64,000 bases of DNA, from assembly GCA_963965975.1 (NCBI GenBank), contig OZ014422.1, forward strand, positions 2,666,001-2,730,000, read 5' to 3'. The translations under genes and the position numbers were made by a program. Shown here piece by piece: positions 57,611 to 64,000 of the stretch; the first letter of the stretch is position 1; the number at the start of each line of letters is the position of its first letter. The stretch comes from Xestospongia bergquistia (Eukaryota > Porifera > Demospongiae > Haplosclerida > Petrosiidae). The notes under the pieces were generated by a model, which saw nothing but the letters and a program-made list of their open reading frames with translations, did no database searches and had not been told where the DNA came from.

Positions 57611-58440
57611 CTGTAAAGATTTCTCCATACATATAGGTTTTCAACTGTCCAAACATCTTTTTATGTATATACTTTTGACTACAGAAAATTAATTATATAT
57701 TGAAATGTTATATTGCTGTTCAGCGTGTGAACTTTACTTTATTTTGTTCACTGAATCATGATCATTTATTACACGCAAAGAAATTAATGCAAGTATATGT
57801 GTCAGGACTAATATGCAACAAAAGCTAAAATGTACAAAAAAGCATATGTAATATATATGTTGTACATTTCAGTTACATTTGTTGTCTTGTGGAATGAGCA
57901 AGCAGGATAATCCAACTTGCACAGAGAAATGCATAAATCATTACACTGACATGATAACATATGAATTAAAATTTTGATAATAATTATAATAATATATGGT
58001 CATTAAATTGATGGAAGTCTATGTTGTACATTATCATAGTCACTGCATAAAATTCACAAGTCTTTCAAGAAATCGTTAGTTTTTCAGGTACATATACAAG
58101 AAAATAGTATGATATAAATGTATCTGCATTTTAGATTGATCAACCATAATGGTATCTCTATGCATGTACTATCAATAAAAGCTACTGTGCATAATCTAAT
58201 GTCTCTGATGAGCTGAATTAATTTGAATATCCTTTTTTCTAGATCTTGTGTTCACTGCATATAATATAATATATATATATGAATGTAGAAAGTTTTTAAT
58301 TATTTTTGAATTAATATAATCACACATTTTAAAATAAGAAAAATAATAAAAGGGAAAAAATCACAATTCCTGTAACCTAGGCCTAAACTAAATCATATAA
58401 TTTTACTACTTTGGTACCATGCATGCAGCAGCTCCATATA
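57611..58440. other. Noncoding 3' flank of the 58453 gene
   Basis: AT-rich with a TA run near 58,262-58,280. No gene. Confidence 0.5.
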
Positions 58441-58452
58441 AGTTCCTTCTAA

Positions 58453-59745
58453 TTAAACGGACTCAATAGCTGGATAATCCGCACCAGCAGTAACAGGCTG
58501 CCCTTTTTCCATAGCATCAACCATATTCTTAGTACGCTCCATAAACGGGCCCATGAGCTCTTGAAGTTTGATCAAAGCCTTATCAGGAGCATAATGCTCT
58601 CCGAGGAAAAGATGAAGCTCACGATTGGCAGTGTTGATGCAATCCAGACAACGTGCATTAGCCATTGCCATAGCAACCCAGGCAGCTTGTTGTCGTTTTA
58701 TTTTTCCCCTAAATTCATCACTGTTATACTCCTCATAACGAGCTTCTGCATCTGTTGGGTCCTCTTCTTTGATCGTTTTAATTTGTATCTCTATCTGCTC
58801 AGGACTAAAATCTTTATTCATATCAGACACACGTTTCCAGAATTCGGAGATAGATAATAGAGTTGATTGGGAATGCCTCATACCTTTAACACAGCAGTCT
58901 AAAGCAGTCAACGTGCTATGCTCCAGCTTGATCTCTGTGCCTTCATGAGGTTTCAATTTTGCTGACTCTTCCAGCATTGCCAAGAGCTTTTTCTGATGTT
59001 CAATTCGAAGTGTTCGCAAATCATCTTGTAACTTCATCCTTTCATCATAGCATTTTTCGAAATCTTCCTTGTCACTTCCACCTACAAAGGTCAATGTTAT
59101 GTTTGAGAGAATTCGACGACCAATGCTTCCCATACGATCCCTAGCTTCGTTCTCTCGTTTTAAAGCATCTTTATATAATTTTTCTGTTTCATCAATGTTC
59201 TTTTCTATAGCAGCCATTTCTTTTCGAATGTTTGATTCTGCAGCAGTAGCATCGTCACGAACTTGAATTTCACCTTGAACTTCATCATAAATCTTCTGAG
59301 CATCAGTTGAAGACGTACCAAAATCAGTAGCCAGCTTGCCAACTGCTTCCTGCATTTCAGTTGCTTTCTTGAAGACATTCTGGAATTCCATCATTGCATA
59401 TCTCTCTTTCTTTCGTGACATGTACTTGCAAGCAGAGATGTACGATTGATTAATCATAGCAGCTGCTCGTTGAAATTTCTGCATAACTCGCACTGCTTCG
59501 TCTGAAAGCTTTGTAACGTTCACGGAAAGAGCATTGATTTTAACTTGAATGCGAGGAAATTTGGTAACACCAAGATATGCAACGCGAAGAGCTAAGGAAA
59601 GACTGCTGGTTTGAGCACTGATGAGGTCATAGTTGACCTGCTTTTCTATCTCTTCAGCTTGATTTTTCACGAGCTCAGTACTTTCAGGGGGAGGTTTGTA
59701 GAGCTCAAATTTTTCGTCATCGACGTAAACCACTATTTCTGCCAT
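58453..59745 (-). CDS. Helical family protein, full length, intronless
   Basis: A single 430-codon frame. This is the longest and cleanest family member and probably the reference copy. The N-terminal block is LSLALRVAYLGVTKFPRIQV, matching AYVG/AYLG in the other copies. The middle (residues about 80-285) is long amphipathic helix or coiled coil, with a less polar stretch GRRILSNITLTFVGG (about 208-222). The C-terminal block is KLEHSTLTALDCCVKGMRHS, then KLQELMGPFMERTKNM. There is no signal peptide, so it is probably cytosolic. It is transcribed away from a second helical gene (59955) across a 209-bp gap, with TATAAAAAGG about 40 bp upstream of the ATG. Function unknown. The layout (helical bundle plus a central apolar hairpin) loosely recalls pore-forming helical proteins; this is only a guess. 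Confidence 0.75.
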   Translation of the reverse strand: MAEIVVYVDDEKFELYKPPPESTELVKNQAEEIEKQVNYDLISAQTSSLSLALRVAYLGVTKFPRIQVKINALSVNVTKLSDEAVRVMQKFQRAAAMINQSYISACKYMSRKKERYAMMEFQNVFKKATEMQEAVGKLATDFGTSSTDAQKIYDEVQGEIQVRDDATAAESNIRKEMAAIEKNIDETEKLYKDALKRENEARDRMGSIGRRILSNITLTFVGGSDKEDFEKCYDERMKLQDDLRTLRIEHQKKLLAMLEESAKLKPHEGTEIKLEHSTLTALDCCVKGMRHSQSTLLSISEFWKRVSDMNKDFSPEQIEIQIKTIKEEDPTDAEARYEEYNSDEFRGKIKRQQAAWVAMAMANARCLDCINTANRELHLFLGEHYAPDKALIKLQELMGPFMERTKNMVDAMEKGQPVTAGADYPAIESV

Positions 59746-59954
59746 TGCGAAGAAGATGGACGAAGAAGCGTCTTAGGTGGCCTTTTTATAGTCGTCAAGG
59801 TCGATAACGCCATACTTTCACTATAACCAGCTAGGGAACCTAAAACACCCTAGACCCTATATGTATTAATTTTGCATTGAAGTATCTCAATAGCCGCGCT
59901 TATATGTTTACTGCGCTGCTTAGAAAATACCATTTGAATCTGGGCCCGTGTGGT
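59746..59954. promoter_or_regulatory. Bidirectional promoter of two helical genes
   Basis: The minus-strand TATAAAAAGG (59,782-59,791) serves the 58453 gene. CTAGGGAACCTAAAACACCCTAG (59,831-59,853) is an imperfect palindrome in the centre. No separate TATA is clear for the plus-strand gene. Confidence 0.5.
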
Positions 59955-60932
59955 ATGGAATTGGATACGATAGTGACAGCAAAAGACACCGTTAGTACTG
60001 CAAGACAAGCCTTAATCCTATGTCAACAGAACAAACAACATCAGGCCTCGCAATGTCTTTTGAAAGTGAAGCGAAATGGCGAAGCTTTACTTGGTCGAGC
60101 TAAAGATATGACAAGACGAATAGCAAATTTTCAAAAGTGGTTGAGTAACAAACAAACACGAATGTCTTATGAAATAGACAAACTACAAAGATCTGAAGAA
60201 AAAGCTAAAAAAGATATTGAAAAGCTTGAGGAACAGAATAAATACTATGACAGATTGGTTAGAGAGAAAGAAGAAAACATTGAAGAAGCACAAAGGAGAG
60301 AAGAAAATGCCTTGAGAGAAAAGCGTAATGCTGAGGCTAAGTTGAGAGAAGGCTCAAATCCTTTACTCTTCTTAATCCCAGGGTATTCTGTATACTGGGG
60401 TATTCGTGAGTTGATTGAAAACAACGCTTCGGTAGCAAGTGATGCTGCTCGAGACGCTCAACGCTATCGTAGCGAGCGAAAAGACTTGACTAGAGAAATT
60501 GAAAACATAAGTGAGAGAATTGACCAAGCTAAAGACAATGCTGAAGAATTACTACAAAATATACGTTCACTGCGTATTAAAAGTGATGAAGAGCATGCCA
60601 AGCTAGCTGAAGTTCGCCAAATTCAGCAATTGATTATGAAAGCCTCTAAACTATGCGAGGAACTTGTTGAGTTATCTGAGGAGGCTGTCGATTGCACAGA
60701 GAGATTAGAAGGCATTTTAAAGCTGGCTAACGAGTTAGAGGAAATGATTGAAAAAGATGGGGCATTGACAAACTATGACAATGCCTGGCTATTTATTGAA
60801 AGACTTCTTCAAGGTGAAATAGGCAAGCTTTCTTTTGAGTTTACCTGTTCACGATGTTGTCATAGTCACTACGATTTTCCATGGTTCATCAATGATGACG
60901 ATGAAGCATTTTGCAAGGCTTGCTGCACCTGA
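59955..60932 (+). CDS. Coiled-coil protein with apolar hairpin and C-terminal Cys pairs
   Basis: The chosen start at 59955 (MELDTIVTAKDTVSTARQAL) gives 325 residues. An upstream in-frame ATG at 59877 adds 26 residues and is less likely. Long heptad-rich helices (about residues 65-135 and 165-275) surround SNPLLFLIPGYSVYWGIREL, the only apolar segment. The C-terminus holds CSRC and, about 22 residues later, CKAC, within an acidic spacer (FINDDDEAF). This suggests a small zinc-binding knuckle. No introns, no signal peptide. The helix-hairpin-helix plan parallels its divergent neighbour, although sequence similarity is weak. The pair may be co-expressed and act together. Family not recognised. 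Confidence 0.7.
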   Translation: MELDTIVTAKDTVSTARQALILCQQNKQHQASQCLLKVKRNGEALLGRAKDMTRRIANFQKWLSNKQTRMSYEIDKLQRSEEKAKKDIEKLEEQNKYYDRLVREKEENIEEAQRREENALREKRNAEAKLREGSNPLLFLIPGYSVYWGIRELIENNASVASDAARDAQRYRSERKDLTREIENISERIDQAKDNAEELLQNIRSLRIKSDEEHAKLAEVRQIQQLIMKASKLCEELVELSEEAVDCTERLEGILKLANELEEMIEKDGALTNYDNAWLFIERLLQGEIGKLSFEFTCSRCCHSHYDFPWFINDDDEAFCKACCT

Positions 60933-61202
60933 CATTCAAAATTATTTTGTTGTCCATGGTTATTTATATATATTAAATATATGGGTATTGTCTTTATGTA
61001 GCAAACTCATAGTTTTATTAGTTTGTTATAGATTATCAGTCTTAATTTCCTTTTTGGTTTGTGGTTTACAACAATTTGTTGTACATACATAATAAATAAC
61101 TTGTTGCTTAGCTAACTTGTATTTTTCCTAATAGTATTAAACTTGAATTACGGTAATAAGGAGTGTCTGTATGGCACACCCACAAAGGGAAGGCGTGGAC
61201 CT
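60933..61202. other. Gap between the helical gene and COQ7
   Basis: AATAAATAACTTG near 61,090 may be the polyadenylation signal of the 59955 gene. Nothing else is seen. Confidence 0.4.
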
Positions 61203-62045
61203 ATGTCCGTTCTCAGGAGCACTTTTCGACTACACAGTTCAGTGTTGCACATCAGAACATTTGTCACTCGTCCACATCCAACTGTAGACAGAATCATCAG
61301 AGTAGATCATGCTGGGGAATATGGTGCTGATAGAATCTATGCTGGACAAATGGCTGTACTAGGAAATAGTCCAATAGGACCAGTTGTGAAGGCATGTTTA
61401 CTTAATTTACAGTACTAATATATTTATGACGTACTATACATACAGCATATGTGGGAGCAAGAGAAAGTGCATTTGGAACTATTTGAACGACTAACCATGC
61501 CAAAGAAAGACGAGTAAGACCAACAGCTCTAATACTACTGGGAAATAGCTGGTTACGTATTAGGTATCCTTGTCTTTATAATTATTGTAGTCTTAATGAT
61601 AAATATTAATAGGGGCAGGGACAGCATTACTAGGAAAGGAAGCTGCTATGACATGTACTGTAGCAGTGGAAGAAGTCAATGGAGAGCACTACAATGAGTA
61701 AGTAAAAGAAAAAGATGATATCATTAATGGTTTTTTCAGTCAACTTCGAATGCTCTTATCTACTCAATTAGGAGATGAAGAGCTAATGCAAGTAAATTAA
61801 AGTTCTTTATTTTCCTGCATATCTATCCTCTTGTTTTATCAAACCATCAGTAAATGCAGAGATGAAGAGTTGGAACATTTAGAAATTGGAATAGATCACG
61901 AGGCACAACAAGTAAGCTGATAAGACATTCCATATTGTTTTAATACCCCTGCCCCTTCCCCCATGTAGGCTCCAGGCTATAATGTACTACACAAGTTATT
62001 AAAACTGGTTGTAGGGTAGCTATCTGGTTATCAGAAAGAATATAA
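61203..62045 (+). CDS. COQ7: COQ7, 5-demethoxyubiquinone hydroxylase (frame disturbed)
   Basis: A diiron monooxygenase of mitochondrial ubiquinone synthesis. ATG 61203 begins presequence MSVLRSTFRLHSSVLHIRTF. Conserved blocks in order are RVDHAGEYGADRIYAGQMAV, MWEQEKVHLELFERL, RVRPTAL then WEIAGYVLGAGTALLGKE, TCTVAVEEVNGEHYN, CRDEELEHLEIGIDHEAQQ, and finally GCRVAIWLSERI with stop at 62043. The iron ligands (E of GEYG, EKVH, E of VEEV, and ELEH) are present. The first intron would use a GC-AG pair (AAG|GCATGT). Three places need small indels to keep frame: near 61,497 and 61,533 (compensating) and in the AAAA run near 62,002. The copy is either recently broken or carries sequencing errors; all key residues survive. 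Confidence 0.8.
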
Positions 62046-62195
62046 CTCTATACAATTTACATTAACACTTTTAATTGTAATAAAGAATATAATGAAAGTA
62101 TTAATTATACACACATCATATAGATTAATCAGTCGATAGAGTTTATTGTGACTTCATAGGTATTTTAGAGGGATAGAATATATAATGGCAGGATT

Positions 62196-62880
62196 TTAAG
62201 AAGAGGCATTTGAGCTGTGTCTGGGACAGGTAATAGTGAATTGACTCGAGTTGAATTCACAACCTGTTCAAGGAACAAGAAATGTCAATGTATTAATAGT
62301 TTCTTCTCACATTCATCCACAGCACAAGGATAGTGAAAGATATCTTACAAGTATTAAAATGACAGGTCATAGTGGCACCTAAATGCTTGCATTTGCTACA
62401 ACTCTGAGGTGGAAAGTTAACATTAAAACAAGATACAGCCAGTGACTCACCACTGTCTTTCCCTCTTCTATTGCCTCTTCAAGTCCTTTCACTTCACTCC
62501 CAACCAAACAAGCTCCAGGTGTCCAAGTAGCACATAAACAATGAACCCAAGTCTCTATAAAATAAATTTGTTTTATTCATGCAGTGCATATTTCAAATCA
62601 AATACCTTTCTTCCCTTCATTCTTAGTTCCTTCACTAAGTTCATAGGGACCAAACAAATAGCTTAAATTTCTCTCATTATTCCCCAGACCACACAAGACA
62701 CATACCCAGTCCTTTTGAAATGGCAAAGTTCCATCTTCAGATTTTCTACTTGATCTGCGCCTCTTAGGTGTTCGACCTTTTTACTTCCATCTGAAGACTG
62801 TGAACTACCTCCAAAACTCTCATCATGACCTTCTCCTTGATTAGTAGAGCCACTTGCTGATGTTCAACCTTTAAGAGTAA
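62196..62880 (-). CDS. Extended PHD (TCF20/RAI1-type) C-terminal domain
   Basis: The minus-strand exons read TPKRRRSSRKSEDG (basic, nuclear), then WVCVLCGLGNNERNLSYLFG, ETWVHCLCATWTPGACLVGS, VKGLEEAIEEGKTV, SCSKCKHLGATMTCHFNTCK, FHYPCAVDEC and, after an intron, CEFNSSQFTITCPRH with stop at 62196. This is the full Cys/His order of the extended PHD of TCF20, RAI1 and PHF14-like chromatin proteins, with the order LFGPY, WVH, C.W, GLEEA, C..C, GAT, HYPCA, CP.H. A single-base loss in a T-run near 62,318 breaks the frame between CKIS and FHYPC. The N-terminal part is cut at about 62,870 where duplicated CDK5RAP1 flank begins, so this is a 3' remnant or a truncated gene. Confidence 0.7.
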
Positions 62881-64000
62881 GGTAGCACTTGTTATCTAAT
62901 AGAGAAAGGAACCTTGATTACATGTACATGTATAATTAATATCAGTAATTACATATACATGTATAAGTAATATCAGTAATTACATATACATGTATAAGTA
63001 ATATCAGTAATTACATATACATGTATAAGTAATCAGTAATTACATGTACATGTACTGATCCTGTTTCTACTATAGTCAGTCCATAATTATTACAGTTTAC
63101 TTTATTGAAACTGAAAACTACAGTAGTTATTAAAATTAATTAGCAAATTTCAGAGAGCAATGATTGATGAATTGTACTTAAATTTAAGTACTATTGTTAG
63201 CTATTTTGTCTAGCCTTTGTGTATAGATCATAGAGAAATAAAACAATTACTTACTTTAACTTTGAAAGACATAATCACCAGCTGTTGGGATAGTTACTGT
63301 ACTTCACCTATCTTTGGGAAGAGGACAAGATGGAAAGATTACTTTGTGGTTACCATCAGTATGTCCTTTTAAATCATTAACTGATTGTTTACTAGTCTAA
63401 TAGAGAGGATTACAGGTAGTCCTTAGGTCATGTGACACATAATGTAACAATTGACATAATAATTAATGTAACAATTGATGTAATCATGTGATTTTCATAG
63501 AATATCAAGTGACACTTACTGACTCCACTAAGACCAGTTGTTTTAATCCTATTAGTTTCTGATTTTTAACTTTAGCTAATGAGTAGAAAGTATCTACTAG
63601 TTCTTGCAATCGTCTCTTCTTTACGTTATCAGGTACTGTGTCCTTCATTCTGTGATAAGCATGAGTTTTTTAACAATAGAGAGACACATACAATTATACA
63701 TGTACATGTACAAAATGGAGATTGATAAACCTACAGATCAATAGATGGATGGGAGTATGGATGTGATGATAAGATAAATATATAAGTATTACCTTCCTCA
63801 TACTGTAAGCAAACAAATAGGCCATATCATATTGGACTGTTCTCAATAGAGACAAACTTTCCTTATGATCTTCCTCTGTCTCCTCACAAAATCCCACTAT
63901 AAAGTCACTAGAGAGAGTCACACCTAAAGATATATAATTTATGAAATATGAACACATACAATACCCAATACAATAATTGTCTGTATCTGACTATGTTATT
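62870..64000 (-). pseudogene. CDK5RAP1: CDK5RAP1 copy C (partial, decaying, runs off the window)
   Basis: From 62,870 the sequence follows the 3' flank of copies A and B, including the minisatellite (62,915-63,055). It then gives the TRAM exon (from 63,255), the [19 protein letters not shown] exon and the [20 protein letters not shown] exon (63,910-63,795). Compared with copies A and B, the TRAM exon has a 4-bp insertion near 63,270 and GRTDG has become GHTDG. The 3' splice site before KTHAYHRM has changed from AG to AA (63,669-63,670). These make a functional product unlikely. The rest lies beyond 64,000. Confidence 0.75.

Noticed and set aside
58561-59266. Plus-strand frames across 58,561-59,266
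   Set aside because: They are antisense shadows of the 430-codon helical gene.
1-64000. tRNA, rRNA or other structured RNA genes
   Set aside because: I saw no cloverleaf or conserved rRNA words by eye; a covariance-model scan would settle it.

Overview
The window is eukaryotic and metazoan. It is very AT-rich, with split genes, many introns of only 30-100 bp, abundant simple repeats, short inverted-repeat elements and one LINE. The recognisable genes (CDK5RAP1, COQ7, a TCF20/RAI1-type extended PHD protein) are animal genes. Compact introns plus single-pass receptors with repeated beta-rich ectodomains point to a demosponge, most like Amphimedon queenslandica. That placement is an inference from style, not a database match.

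Layout. 1-258: last exon of an unrecognised gene. 569-4160: two damaged members of a paralogous helical protein family. 4.9-6.3 kb: an old, degraded CDK5RAP1 copy. 6.8-12.8 kb (minus strand): a large Mutator-like (MULE) DNA transposon. It encodes a ubiquitin-specific protease, an ULP1/SENP-type protease, C2H2 fingers, a MULE transposase core, a SWIM finger and a C-terminal PHD finger. 12.9-19.35 kb (plus): two related single-pass receptors with NPxY tails, the second interrupted by an antisense LINE. 21.06-25.16 kb (minus): CDK5RAP1 copy A. 25.5-32.2 kb: repeats, small palindromic elements and a transposase relic. 32.2-37.3 kb: a helical family member with a Pro/Asn/Gln-rich 21-residue repeat tail, flanked by TTAA-type elements. 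37.2-42.9 kb: duplicated noncoding blocks, a 26-bp minisatellite and an E2F-like promoter. 42.9-51.6 kb: a segmental duplication carrying CDK5RAP1 copy B, with a chimeric insertion between direct repeats. 52.4-57.6 kb: reiterated noncoding blocks. 58.45-60.93 kb: two intronless, divergently transcribed helical genes. 61.2-62.05 kb: COQ7. 62.2-62.88 kb: an extended-PHD gene. 62.87-64 kb: CDK5RAP1 copy C, decaying and cut by the window end.

Two stories stand out. First, a MULE pairs a deubiquitinase with a deSUMOylase-like protease. Its USP part looks intact, whereas the transposase part carries at least seven in-frame stops. Second, recent mosaic segmental duplication has produced three modern and one ancient CDK5RAP1 copy, plus shuffled pieces of the helical family. 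Several genes carry small indels, often in homopolymers, so sequencing or assembly error must be excluded before calling them pseudogenes. No tRNA, rRNA, CRISPR or prokaryotic signal was seen.
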